Under the pieces are notes generated by a model. The model searched no databases. It was not told where the DNA came from and saw only the letters and a list, made by a program, of their open reading frames with translations. The position numbers were made by a program, and so were the translations under genes. DNA of 64,000 bases from Hibiscus mutabilis (lineage: Eukaryota > Streptophyta > Magnoliopsida > Malvales > Malvaceae): positions 53,202,364 to 53,266,363 of the forward strand of contig CM033721.1 of NCBI GenBank assembly GCA_019671005.1, in the 5' to 3' direction. Numbering within the stretch: position 1 is the first letter of the stretch; each line of letters starts with the position of its first letter. Positions 23,216 through 34,720 of the stretch are shown here, one piece after another.

Positions 23216-24640
23216 CCTTAGGTTCTACTTGTGCCAAAAAGGATGGAACTTCATGTGTGTGGACTCGGTAAACCTATTCCTCGCTTAGATGACATGTTAG
23301 ATGAGCTTAGTGGTTCTAACCTCTTTTCCAAGATTGATCTTAAAAGTGGTTACCACCAAATACGAATGCGGGAAGGTGATGAGTGGAAAACAGCATTCAA
23401 AACTAAGCAAGGCCTTTATGAGTGGTTGGTTATGCCTTTTGGCTTAACTAATGCTCCAAGCACGTTTATGAGGTTAATGAATCATGTTCTTAGGCCATTC
23501 TTGGGTAAGTTTTGTGTGGTTTACTTTGATGACATTCTAATCTATAGTAAAACCATGGAAGAACATGTTCAACATTTAAGGTCAGTTTTGCTAGTTTTGA
23601 GGAAGGAAAAACTGTTTGCTAACTTACAAAAATGTACATTTTGTACTGACAGGGTTGTTTTCCTAGGTTTCGTTGTGAGTTCTGAAGGCTTGGAGGTGGA
23701 CAAAGAGAAGGTTAAAGCCATTGAAGAGTGGCCACGACCAGCAAGCATTTCTCAAGTTAGGAGCTTCCATGGACTTGCAAGTTTTTATCGAAGATTCGTC
23801 CCCAACTTCAGCACCATAGCCGCCCCACTAACAAGTGTTATTAAGAAGAATTCTAAATTCTTTTGGGGGGAAGATCAAGAGAAGTCCTTTAATAGCATTA
23901 AAGATTGTTTAATACATGCCCCTTTACTTGCTCTACCTGATTTTAATCTAACTTTTGAAATTGAATGTGATGCATCAGGTGTAGGAATTGGAGCAGTTTT
24001 GTCTCAAGGTGGACGTCCTATAGCCTATTTCAGTGAAAAATTAAGTGGAGCTACGCTTAATTACCCTACCTATGACAAGGAGATGTATGCTCTTGTGAGG
24101 GCAATGGAAACATGGCAACATTACCTTTGGCCTAAGGAGTTCATCATTCACACTGATCATGAGGCATTGAAACATATCCGGGGCAGCATAAACTCAACAA
24201 AAGGCATGCCAAATGGGTGGAGTTTCTTGAAACTTTCCCATATGTTATCAAGTACAAGAAGAAAGGTAAGGAGAATATAGTTGCCGATGCATTGTCACGG
24301 AAGTATATTCTTTTAAACACTTTGGAATCTAAGTTATTGGGTTTTGTTTTTATTAAAGACTTATATGTCTCTGACTCTGATTTTGGAGAGATTTACAAAG
24401 CTTGTGAGAAAGGGTCAATTGAAAAATACTATAAGCATGATGGTTTCCTATTTAAGGAAGGAAGACTATGCATCCCTCAAGGTTCCATGCGTGAATTGCT
24501 AACTAAGGAAGCTCATGGAGGAGGATTAATGGGACATTTTGGGATAGCAAAGACTTTGGCTATACTTCAAGAGCACCTATATTGGCCTAAAATGAAACGA
24601 GATGTGGAGAGGTTGTGTGAGCGATGCATCACTTGAAGGA
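23216..24640 (+). pseudogene. E8 reverse transcriptase and RNase H
   Basis: RT resumes with VLLVPKKDGT, loses about ten residues around the block MCVD...PIPRLDD, then is open from 23231 to 24277 (349 codons). In that frame Asp36 (SKIDLKSGYHQI) and YFDD at residues 98-101 are the catalytic RT residues. RNase H follows with Asp247 (ECDASG), Glu284 (DKEM) and Asp309 (HTDHEAL). A frame change near 24200 moves to a second open stretch (24217-24633) with FPYVIKYKKKGKENIVADALS, the RNase H end and connection. The fold is well preserved but cannot be made as one chain. Confidence 0.92.
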
Positions 24641-25400
24641 AGGCCAAATCTAAAGTCATGCCACATGGACTTTACACACCACTACCCATACCGGAAGCAC
24701 CATGGATGGATATTTCAATGGATTTTGTGCTAGGGCTTCCACGTACCAAGAATAACAAAGATTCCATCTTTGTAGTTGTGGATAGATTCTCCAAAATGGC
24801 TCATTTCATTCCCTGTAACAAAACTAATGATGCCTCACATATTGCTACTTTGTTTTTCAGGGAAATCTTAAGGTTACATGGCATACCAAGAACTATTGTG
24901 TCTGATCGGGATGTGAAGTTCTTAAGTCACTTTTGAGAGCCCTATGGAGTAAGATTGGTACTAAGTTACTATTCTCCACCACTTGCCACCCTCAAACGGA
25001 TGGCCAAACTGAAGTGGTGAACCGAGTACTTTCTATGTTACTTCGATCCATCATTAGGAAGAATTTGAAAACATGGGAGGAGAGTTTACCACGTGTGGAG
25101 TTTGCATACAACCGTTCGATCCATAGTACTACAGGGCGCACGCTTTTGAAGTGGTGTATGGATTCAATCCATTAACACCGATAGACTTGTTACCATTACC
25201 CGCTGATCAAATTGTGAATAAAGATGGACTTAATAAAGCTGAATTTGTTAAGAAGCTTCATCAACAAGTGCGGGAGAACATTGAAAAACGAACCAAGCAA
25301 TATGAGCAGCAAGCAAATAAGGGTCGAAGCGAATTTCCTTTGAGCCAGGGGATTGGGTGTGGCTGCACATGAGGAAAGAAAGGTTCCCGGCTCAACGAAA
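24430..25400 (+). pseudogene. E8 integrase
   Basis: The zinc-binding N-terminus has GGLMGHFGIAKTL and CERCIT, followed by a TGA (24634-24636) where the second CxxC cysteine should be (E4 has CHMQ in a broken frame). The core reads MDISMDFVLGLPRTK (first Asp), TIVSDRDVKF (second Asp) and HPQTDGQTEVVNR (Glu). It is broken by a frameshift near 24930 and another near 25145. The C-terminal domain resumes with YGFNPLTPIDLLPLPADQ and KRTKQYEQQANKGR. All DDE residues survive but in three frames. Confidence 0.9.
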
Positions 25401-25757
25401 GTCCAAATTAATGCCTCGGGAGATGGACCATTCCAAATAGTCAAGAAGATCAATGACAATGCCTATCAATTAGATCTTCCAGGTGAGTTTAATGTTAGTG
25501 CAACCTTCAATGTTGCTGACCTATCTCCTTATGATGTAGATGACGATTTGGGGACAAATCGCCTTAAAGAGGGAGGGACTGATATGAACGTCAATGGCAA
25601 AGACCCAGAGAAGTACCCAGGTGGCCCCATTACTCGAGCAAGGGCCAAGGAGTTCCAAGCAGCCATGGAAAATATGTTTACATCAAGCTTGGGACGTGAG
25701 AAAGAAGAAATAATAAGGGAGGAACACTTTACTTTGCTTATGCATGAATTTGCATGA
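25353..25757 (+). pseudogene. E8 pol C-terminus reading into the 3' LTR
   Basis: The open frame carries GDGPFQIVKKINDNAYQLDL and SATFNVADLSPYDVDDDLGTN, the end of the integrase C-terminal domain. It then passes through the polypurine tract (translated KEGGT) and continues 59 codons inside the 3' LTR as DMNVNGKDPEKYPGG, then PITRARAKEFQ, to a stop at 25755-25757. E4 has the same layout. Known CRM chromoviruses also extend pol into the LTR; whether this tail has a targeting role is not shown here. Confidence 0.8.
25566..25579 (+). other. E8 polypurine tract
   Basis: AAAGAGGGAGGGAC directly abuts the TGATATG start of the 3' LTR, the expected position of the plus-strand primer. It is translated as part of pol. 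Confidence 0.85.
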
Positions 25758-27301
25758 GTATTTAAAGTTTGCATAACATTCATTGCATTCAATAAACATG
25801 TTGTTCATTAAAGCATGCGTTGCATTTAAACATGTAGTTCATTTAGTTATACACTTCATTTAACTAAGTAGTTCATTGATTAAACTAGTTCATTCAAGAT
25901 TATTAGTTCATTGAATAAAGTTAGTTCATTAATTAAACTAGTTCATTCATCAAACTAGCTCATTTATTAAACTAACTCTTAATTGTTTACATGCATGTTT
26001 TCAATTAAAGATTGAATAAAGTTTACCTTTGTGTCTAGGTGCATGAGGGAAGATGAACGGTTTTACCAGATGCAAGAATATCAGCAGAATGTCTTCCAAT
26101 TCTGGATGCGATACAGACGTGTTTGGATCCAGAAATCAATTGACGTTATTCCTCCATCTCTTAGCTTTCCAATGCCTTTTGAATCACCTCAATCCGATAT
26201 CGGGAGCTTGAGATACGAATGATTTACTGAAGACAGTGCAGGCTGAAATTTTTATTACGGGAATTTTATGCATGGATGATTTGAATGAATTTGAGCCAAG
26301 GAAGAGTTCTTTCATCTTCTACCAAGAGACAAGCAATTGATGGCCATCTTAATTCAGCAAATTCAAGGCATTCAAGGTTGATGTTATCACCATTCAAGTG
26401 GGGGTTTCAAAATTCATTGAGGAGACATGAAATGAAGGCTGGATGAAACTCACCTTTTTATGACATTCAAGTCATATTAATCAGCTTGGAAGATGAAGAG
26501 TTGCACTTAAACTGGACAGCAAGGATGTCTACATTCATCCTTGTCCACATTCGTCCCCTTTCTCTTCATATGATAGCAAAACAAGGCAGCCCAAGAGTCT
26601 TTCTTAATTTGGACGAAAATATGACTAAATTCAACCTCAATTTGTCTAAACTAATCAGCTTTGAAGATGAGAAGAAAGGACAAAGCATTCATGTGTATTC
26701 AAGTGCATTAAGATGAGCATTCATCTTTCTTGTAACACCTTTTCATATTCTGCCTACTTCTACTATAAATAGGCATCTTTAGGATCATTGTAAGACACTT
26801 TTGAATATATAAAACATCTTTGAAAGATTGCTTTCATTCTTGTTCTCTTGTGGAACTTTATCGGCTTCAAGTTAGTCTTGTAGTCTTCATCCATTTCCCT
26901 TTTGTTATAGCGTTGGTTCCTAGCTCATCTATAGCTAGTGGGTCACGTTCCATATCCTACCACTTCATTTCCACTTTATTATATTGCTGGTTCCTAACTC
27001 TTTATAGTTAGGGGGTCACAATCCATCCTTTGAATTTCTTCATCTTAACGCCAACACCCCATCATCTTCACCTACATTTTCATCTTTTATTTTTTTTTCT
27101 TCCATAATCACAACTATCACTCTTCCTACACCCCTTCTACATATCTTTCATCCCATTATTTCTATTTCTTATTTATCTATTTCTACTTACATTGTTGTTT
27201 GAGTAATTTCAGAATACATTCAAAGCACTGCAGAGTTCTTACTAGAATCACGATCGGGCATTCACATATATGATTCAAAACTCATAGTCGAGATCATATC
27301 A
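25580..27301 (+). repeat. E8 3' LTR
   Basis: 1,722 bp, nearly identical to 19426-21147. Differences seen: four A/G or C/T substitutions and three small indels (1, 2 and about 3 bp). Ends at ATATCA, followed by the CTCTC target duplication. Confidence 0.95.
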
Positions 27302-27626
27302 CTCTCACTCTCATTCTTTCGATTAAGGATGAAGAAGAAGACATAAGGGAAATGTCTTGCTCATGGCCGGTTTCTTCCCAAACCAAGAGCACATGTTAAT
27401 TTCCCTCCATGCCATGTGTACAAACCCCTTCGTTCTTTTAATTTTACATGCACATAAGGAGATTTGAGTAATGATCAAATTAGTCCTTATTAATTAACCC
27501 TCAACTTCCATGTAATTAAAATTTTAGTCACTTCTTAAAGATCAATTGATTATATGTCTAACACATAATATCACACGTATAATTAGTAAGGTGTATAAAT
27601 TCTAAGCCCAATTTTAGGATATGACA
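27302..27626 (-). repeat. X2: LTR outer end
   Basis: Continues X2 after E8 and ends ...AGGATATGACA at 27626, immediately before the polypurine segment of int2. On the - strand the LTR therefore starts TGTCATATCC, similar to TGTGATATCC of the E5a LTR. Confidence 0.65.
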
Positions 27627-27868
27627 ATTCCTCCCCCGTTAAAAAGAAATTCGCCCTCGAATTTCTTCAACAGAAACAAGTTCATGTTATCAAATTTAGA
27701 ATATTTCTATTCATTATAAATGTGAAAACTAGGTAAACGCATCGTATTGGTTATAAATTGTCAATAAGCAATGAAAATGGAACTCCTAGGTGGCACATGT
27801 AGGATGCAACATACGATGAACTTTGGTTTAGTCCGAGAATCAGCTAAACCTAGGCTCTGATATCAAAT
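27627..27868 (-). other. int2: 242-bp internal domain between long LTRs
   Basis: On the - strand: primer-binding site TGATATCAGAGC (complement at 27854-27865), about 200 bp of non-coding sequence, then AATTCGAGGGCGAATTTC and ACGGGGGAGGAATT as polypurine segment. Layout and parts of the sequence match int1 (7641-7930), for example CCTAGGTGGCACATG here. No gag or pol. Confidence 0.65.
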
Positions 27869-28460
27869 TGTAACACCCTCTACTCGGCCTAGTAGGAAGA
27901 TCGACGTAGAATGTGTTACCAAACAAGCTACTAGAGAAATTTTGCTCATCTGAACCCAATCATTAGGACACCATAGAACTATTCTAGCAATAATGAGAAT
28001 AATTTAAAACTTTTAATCATTTACGCATGATTAGATCGATCCCAAATAAAAAATAAACAAACATCTATGCATTTTACAATGTACTCTAACATAGAGGTTA
28101 TTACCATATAACACAACAAGTTTTCAATATCCAAAACCTTGATTTATCATAATCCATTTTTGACATTTCCAATCAATGCACACAAGGTACTAATTGATCT
28201 CCTTAGATCTGATTTAAATGAATTTCATTATAAGCTAGAAGCACTTTACAAGCATCGTATAAAATATTCCACACCACTATTCTTTACTCCAGTTCTGGTG
28301 TTAGGAACTATCTTTGTTAATATTAATCCATATTTACCGTAGGTCAAGTTTAGGATTACATAACTCTATTCAAGGTAAGCATGTCAACTACAATTGTCAT
28401 CTTACAATTTTAAACTAAACCCATCTCTTATAAAAATGTAGACTTACATCACATCTAACA
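27869..28460 (-). repeat. X3: partial long LTR
   Basis: Begins TGTAACACCCTCTACTCGGCC beside the int2 primer-binding site and resembles 55667 onward (TGTAACACCCTCTACCTGGCC). It is cut at 28461 by the terminus of the E5a LTR. No coding region. Confidence 0.6.
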
Positions 28461-30145
28461 TGTAATACCCTTCAAGCAATCTAAGAGACATCATCTATTC
28501 ACAAGCAATCGAACTAACTTGCTAACCAAGTTAGAGTTCGAAAATCAAAGAAGAGAGCCATTCGAAAATTTAAAAAGAACCCAAATAATCATGATGTAGA
28601 TTTATTAAAACAGCCCATCATATAGGTACATTAGACGCATTTCATGAACTTATAAACCAGTTTACAGGGTTAAATAAGGACTCACCAAATTCGACACTCA
28701 AATCACTAATCTTATTCACAATTTAAGCATCTCAATTTATACAAATCATGTAACAAAAAGAAAACATATTCAGCATGCAAGGATATCTATTTTACGAGTA
28801 TTGTATTTATACCAACATGTCAACTCGAACTCCTAATAGTTACCTAATTCTAAGGTTTGTAGCCATAAGGATTTTAATTATGCTTAGCCAGATTTTCCTA
28901 TATATAGTCGAACATACAAAGCAACCATAAATACCAAGTTCATCCATCATACTGAAATTAAAACCAATCCATGTCAACTTAAACTAAGGATAGCTAAGAT
29001 AACAAAGATTCACCACCATACAAGCATAGCAGCCCAAAACCATACATGAAACATACTAGACTTAAGTTTATATTTACATGTCCTTAGAGTTTTAAACAAA
29101 ATGCACAATCACATTATGTACATGCTAGTGCCACCTTCTAGGAGTTTGATTCAAGAAATACAAAACATACATAAGGTTACTCTCGTGACCTTGTTATGCT
29201 CCCAAAATTGATCAAGTATCAACTAGTCCTAGAAATGACAGGGTGGGCAATTAGACGAGTACCTTGCTAATCGAAAGAACAAATATGAGTGTAAATGACT
29301 TAGCAATTCATTACTTTACATGTTTAATTAGATCATAGAGTAACATACCCAATGCAAGTATACATCAACTTAATGAAATACCAAATCATGCTCACATTTT
29401 AGTAAGAAAGTAAACTCATTTCACGAATTCATTATTCATGCATTTCGGTTCATCTTCTAGCTCCTTCGGGGAGTTTACCCATTTCTTATTAATTAAGAAA
29501 TACATTAACAAGCTTGAAATTTTCATTTCACTTTATAAAAGAACAGGCAACCCTTGGTTGATATCATAGCCTTGACTAGTATCTAGCCTAGATTACAATC
29601 TCACATCGAGATAGTCAACAAGAAATGATGATAATTTACCATTGAAATCTCCATTATGGACAAAGTATACAAGGGTACCATAGTACCAACAAAGGGACCA
29701 TAGTCCGAATCAAGTTGAGCTCAAAAACTATTGGCATGCCAATCTAGCTAGGACCAAGTACTAATCAAGACTTCAAGTATAGATTTCAATAGCTTAATTC
29801 GTATGTACTTATGCCCATATTAAGCCCATTTATCAACTCATCATACTATACATAGTATTTTAACATAACAAAATAATGTCATGCTTGATTACTTACTCTA
29901 ACATCCATACGTACCTTGTTTACTTTCCTTATCAAAGCAAGGCTAGCAAAAGTTACTTAAGCCTTCAAGCCTCAATTGAGTAGCTAAATAGAATCAACAG
30001 TTTATATAGTCTTAAATTTAATTCGAGCTTAATTACACTCATAGATTTCTTCTGAGCTAAGATTGATCTCGAATCAATATCCCTTTTTGCCTATCATCAA
30101 TCTGATCATTTGAGGTCTTTTTCCCATCAATCTCTTCATGGTCTA

Positions 30146-30181
<36 letters not shown>

Positions 30182-31245
30182 TAGACAACACCCAAGCACT
30201 CAAGGCAATACACATAGACATTGATTTAGTACTCCCAATCATACAAGTTAATTGAATTCTTTTTATTCCTTTTCAATTGATCTCAACTCACCAATTTACT
30301 TTTAAAAGGTATGTCCCAATGTATATCAATTTAGTCTAATTCTAGTCTTTAAACAGTCCTGAATTCACTATTAAAATAGGGCAGCTCCAATTTTAGTTAA
30401 AATATACATATCTAGGTTCGAATTGATCATTTAAACACTACCAAACATGCATGTACATTCTGTTTACAACACACACCAATCGGGCTATCATTCCAATCCA
30501 ATTAGATAATTAAGGAGATGAATTTTAATCAGTTTCTCCTAAGGACGAATCTCAATTCATTCGAACAGCTTGGAACAACTAGGTGACCACAATTTCACGT
30601 TTTGTTCAATCAAATTCTAAAATTTCAAGAACATTTTACATATATCTCTAACCTTACAATTTTAATGACACCTTTCATGCTATAATCTAAACTACTCATT
30701 TAAAAGGTGCATTTGTTTAAATCATATCCTATTTGAACATTCAAATTATCAAGATTTCACAAATGCAAGATTTTGAACTAGAATCCAACAACAAGACAAT
30801 TTATAACTACTTAACAATCAATCAACAATTCTTGAGGAGAAGGATATCATTTACCTTCTCTACATTTGCAAGACAAGATTGAATTCGACTCTAATCTACC
30901 CTTCAAAACAGATCCTTGTTATAAGCAAAGTTCTCCCCTCCTAACTCTCTCTAGTTTTCAGTGTAAACAAGAATGAAGATGAAGGCTATCATTTGTTTGT
31001 TTCCAATTGCCGATTCAATTGAGGGGGAGAAGACATGTGGATTGACCACAAAATCTTAGAAGTTTGACATGCAATACTCAAGTTTTAGAACTTAAGTTTT
31101 AGTCTAATTTACAATTGGACCTTTCAATTCTTCATTCTTTCGATTGAGACCCATAGTCCTTTATGCTAATAGTTTAATCTCCTATTCAACTATATTCCAA
31201 GTTATAAACGATACATTCTCCTAGGCCATGTTATGGGATATCACA
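28461..31245 (-). repeat. E5a 3' LTR (LTR A)
   Basis: 2,785 bp, + strand termini TGTAATACCC and GATATCACA. Lacks a 59-bp stretch present in LTR B (about 37878-37936) and has an expanded (AC)n run. Contains the GGGACCATAGTCC block shared with X2. No coding region. Confidence 0.85.
30145..30172 (+). repeat. (AC)n(AT)n microsatellite
   Basis: About 14 AC dinucleotides followed by a short AT run in LTR A; LTR B has only AACACAAATATATAT at the same place (37787-37801), so the expansion followed insertion. Confidence 0.92.
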
Positions 31246-31700
31246 ATTCCCTCCACCATAAGAAAATTCGTCCTCGAATTTACTTGAAGCAAACAAGTGA
31301 GGATATTGTATCTCATGGCTGATTCTGATTCCCATGTGGCTTCTTGAATACCATGATTTCTCTAGAGGACTTTAACAAGAGATATAGTCTTATTACGAAG
31401 TCTTTCAACTTCTTTCTCCAAGATTTGAATTGGTTCTTCTTCATAAGTTAAATCTGGATTGAGTTTAACTTCTTCTGGTTCCAAAATATGTTACGGATCA
31501 GATCTATATCTTCGTAATATTGATCCGTGAAAGACATTATGGATTCTCTCAAACTCCCTTGGAAGTGCTAAACGATAAGCAACAGAGCCAACTCTTTTAA
31601 TAACTTCAAAAGGTCTGATAAACCTAGGGCTGAGCTTCCACTTTTTCCTAAACCTAAATACCTTTTTCCATGGAGACACCTTCAAGAAAACACAGTCTCC
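31246..31700 (-). pseudogene. E5a pol C-terminus with chromodomain
   Basis: The segment from 31685 encodes RFRKKWKLSPRFIRPFEVIKR and RLALPREFERIHNVFH, the integrase C-terminal domain, then meets a stop after RRYRSDP. Past the stop the frame continues HILEPEEVKLNPDL, EEPIQILEKEVERL and SLVKVL, then a broken WRNH and ATWESESAM. This is the chromodomain of Tekay-type elements, which in chromoviruses is thought to guide integration to histone-marked chromatin. A stop replaces the Trp of WRNH in this copy. The polypurine tract follows at about 31246-31262. Confidence 0.88.
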
Positions 31701-31725
31701 CAGATTAAATTGAATGTCCTTCCTT

Positions 31726-32580
31726 CTATAAGATTAGCTTAAGCCTTTTGTGTATCAAAAGCTTGTTCAATCTATTGCAAATAACTCGTATCTGTTCTTT
31801 AGTATCCCGTATCAAATCAAGCCCTAAAGCCTTGTTCTCTCCCAGTTCTGACCAACATAGAGGAGTCCTACACTTTCTTCCATATAGTGCTTCGAAAGGG
31901 GCCATTCTTATGGAAGACTGGTAGCTATTATTATACGCGAATTCTGCCAAAGGTAAGGACTTTTCCCAGGTCTTCCCAAAATTGATCACACATGCTCTAA
32001 GCATATCTTCTAGAATTTGTATCACTCTTTCAAATTGACAATCTGATTGAGGATGGAATGCAGAGCTAAGATTTGTTTTGATCCCTAAAGCTTTTTTGTA
32101 AAGAATTCCAAAATATGGAAGTAAACCGGGATCCCGATCAGAAATGATTGAAATAGGAATACCATGAAGATGGATTGTTTCTTTAATATAGAGTTCGACT
32201 AAAATATCCAAGCTCATGCTCATTCGAACTAGTAAGAAATGAGCTGCTTTAGAGAATCGATCAACTATCACCCACACATCATCATTTTTCCTAGGTGTCA
32301 AGGGCAACCCACTTATGAAATCCATAGTCATTTGCTCCTATTTCCATTGTGGTATTTCAATGGGCTGTAACAGTCCCGAAGGGACTTGATGCTCTGCTTT
32401 CACCTTTTGACATACTAAACATTTTGACACAAAGTCTGTGATAGCTGACTTCATCCCTGGCCACCAATACAAATCCTTCAAGTCTTTATACATTTTTACC
32501 AATCCAGGGTGAATGGGAAAAGAACTATTGTGAGCCTCTTTCAAAATTTCTCTTCTTAAATCGGGGTTATAGGTACACAA
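31726..32580 (-). pseudogene. E5a integrase
   Basis: The zinc-binding domain (32580-32338) carries REILKEAHNSSFPIHPGLVK and CLVCQKVKAEHQ, an HHCC arrangement. The core (32331-31726) is open for 201 codons with MTMDFISGLPLTP (first Asp), IISDRDPGLL (second Asp) and HPQSDCQFERVIQILEDM. The usual DGQTER glycine-threonine positions are changed (DCQFER), and the Glu is retained. The two parts are separated by a stop near 32335. Confidence 0.9.
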
Positions 32581-34312
32581 ATCCTATCCCGATTGTACAA
32601 CAACCCATTTTCTTTTAAGACAAATTCTGAATTAATTCCACCTTTCATCTTGCGCATGATATCTTGTAATTCTGTATCAAATTGTTGCAGCATTCGAATC
32701 CTTGTAACCAACTCAGACTTGATTCGTAACTCAGCTATAAATTTCTGATTTTTGCTCAATCGAAAGCAAGCATTTTTATGGTAGTTGAGGTTACAGTTAA
32801 ACAAGATGAACTTAGATGACATACTTAAGTGTTTCGAATAGGTACAAAAAGTCAATAACAACTTATTTAAATTCCTTACCACAAGAATGTTGACGACTGA
32901 GTGAATTAGCCACAACATTGGCCTTCCCCGGGTGGTAGTCTATAATCACATCATAATCCTTGAGTAGCTCAATCTACCTTCTTTGTCTTAAATTAAGTTC
33001 CTTTTGAGTCAGAAGATACTTCAGACTTTTATATAATCTGTGTAAAGATAGTATTTCTCTCCAAACAAATAATGTCTCCATATTTTTAAAGCAAAGATCG
33101 CTGCGACCAGTTCGAGATTATGTGTTAGTTTAATTCGTGGGGTTTCAACTGCAAAAAAGCATATTCTACAACCTTATCTTCTTGCATAAGTACACATCCT
33201 AGCCCCAAATGGGGAAGTATCACTAAAAACCGTGAATTCTTTTCCCGGTTCAGGCTATGTTAGAACTGGAGCTCGAGTAAGTACTTCTTTCAACTGGTCA
33301 AAGCTTCGTTGTTGATCTTCAAACAAAATGAAAGGCACATCCTTTCGGAGGAGTTTAGTTAGAGGTGTGGCTAGGATTGAAAAACCCTTTACAAACTTTC
33401 GGTAGTATCCGACCAAACCTAAGAAGCATCAAATTTCACCGATGTTCTTCGGTGATCTCCATTCTAAAATAGATTGGATTTTCTTAGGATTGAATTTAAT
33501 CCCTTCAGCTGATATTACATGTCCGAGAAAGGATACCTCAGGCAACCAAAATTTGCATTTTGAGAATCAAAGAGTTGCTCGTCTCAAGGAGTTTATAGTA
33601 TTATCTGAAGGTGCTTTGAATGCTCATCCTTGTCTTTTGAATAAACAAGGATGTCATCTATGAAAACAACCACAAACTTATCCAAGTCTGGTTTAAAGAG
33701 TCGATTCATGAAATCCATAAACGCAACAAGGGCGTTTGTTAGTCTAAAAGGCATCACCAAAAATTAATAGCGACCATAACGAGTCCTGAACGCAGTCTTA
33801 GGTATGTCCGACTCCTTAACTCTCATTTGGTAATATCTAGATCTCAGATCGATCTTGGAGAATACCGCAACTCCTTTTAATTGGTCAAACAAGTCTTCAA
33901 TTCTTGGAAGAGGATATTTATTTTTGATGGTAAGATGATTGAGTTACCGATAATCTACACACAATCTCATCAACCCATCTTTCTTTTTGACAAATAGCAC
34001 CGGGGCTCCCCAAGGAGATGAATTGGGTCGTATAATAGAGCCATTTTCTTGAAGTTCATGTAATTGCTTTTGAAGCTCTTTCAATTCAAGTGGGGCCATC
34101 CGATAGGGAGTAATAGACAGTCGATTGGTCCTAGGTTGAACCTCAATCTTGAACTCCGCTTCTCGAGTTGGTGGTAGTCTTGGGAGTTCCTTAGGAAACA
34201 CATCAAGGAATTCAGAAACAATAGGAATTAAATTGATATCAAGATCAGTTTTGACATTACCAATCATAAAAGCAACACAAGGATTCAACTTTTTGAGATT
34301 TTGGTCAAGCAA
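32581..34312 (-). pseudogene. E5a reverse transcriptase and RNase H
   Basis: From 34312 the frame has FLDVFPKELPRLPPTREAEF, RMAPLELKELQKQL, SSPWGAPVLFVKKKDG and MRLCVDYR, then a stop where RQLN should be. It continues FSKIDLRSRYYQMRV, FLVMPFRLTNA and VVVFIDDILVYSKD (catalytic F-I-D-D, usual for this clade), with the GYHQ glycine changed to Arg-Tyr-Tyr. Further fragments reach RNase H with AIFALKIW and frame breaks around 33000-33450. At 32918-32581 a tether leads to integrase. Confidence 0.85.
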
Positions 34313-34720
34313 AAGTATTTATTACTTTCCTAAGCCTTTAAGATACAATTTTCTTATAGAACAATCTATCCAAGCCTGGTGTTTCACTAGCCAGTCTAGC
34401 CCCAAAATTACATCAAATTCACAAAAGGGTAAAACATACAGATTAGCAAGGAAGGGATGTATAAACAAGGAACAATCTTCACATATTCAGTTCATGGCTA
34501 CATTATCCCCCAAATGGTTTGAAACTACCAGCCCAAATGTAACAAATTTAGGATTCAATTTTAGCCTTGCAATCAAACGGGAACAAATAAAGGAACGAGT
34601 GGAACCCGAGTCAAAAAAGGCATACACCAGACCTTTATTTAATTCAATAGTACCTGCTATTACATCGGGTGCTTCTTCATCATCACAGCCTCGGATGTGA
34701 TAAACACGAGCAGGGGCTCG
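34313..34720 (-). pseudogene. E5a protease
   Basis: From about 34680: DVIAGTIELNKGLVYAFFDSG with the active-site triad D-S-G, then STRSFICSRLIARLKL, VVSNHLGDNVAMN, and LPFCEFDVILGLDWLVKHQAW, the flap and C-terminal ILG motif. A retroviral-type aspartic protease with at least two stops. The 50405-51090 fragment of E5c is its counterpart. Confidence 0.88.

Larger units (their letters stand above)
19426..27301 (+). mobile_element. E8: young full-length gypsy element
   Basis: Structurally complete: LTR, primer-binding site, gag, protease, RT, RNase H, integrase, polypurine tract, LTR. It is flanked by CTCTC at 19421-19425 and 27302-27306. The two LTRs (19426-21147 and 25580-27301, both 1,722 bp) differ by four substitutions and three indels by hand comparison, so insertion was recent. 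The coding region is nevertheless interrupted many times and has lost sequence around the protease-RT junction. The target lies in a CT microsatellite within LTR X2, so the TSD is less diagnostic than elsewhere, but both LTR ends are sharp. Confidence 0.93.

Noticed and set aside
28139..28342. Possible host exon (67 codons)
   Set aside because: Inside LTR X3, no start context, splice signals or recognisable domain; AT-rich chance frame.
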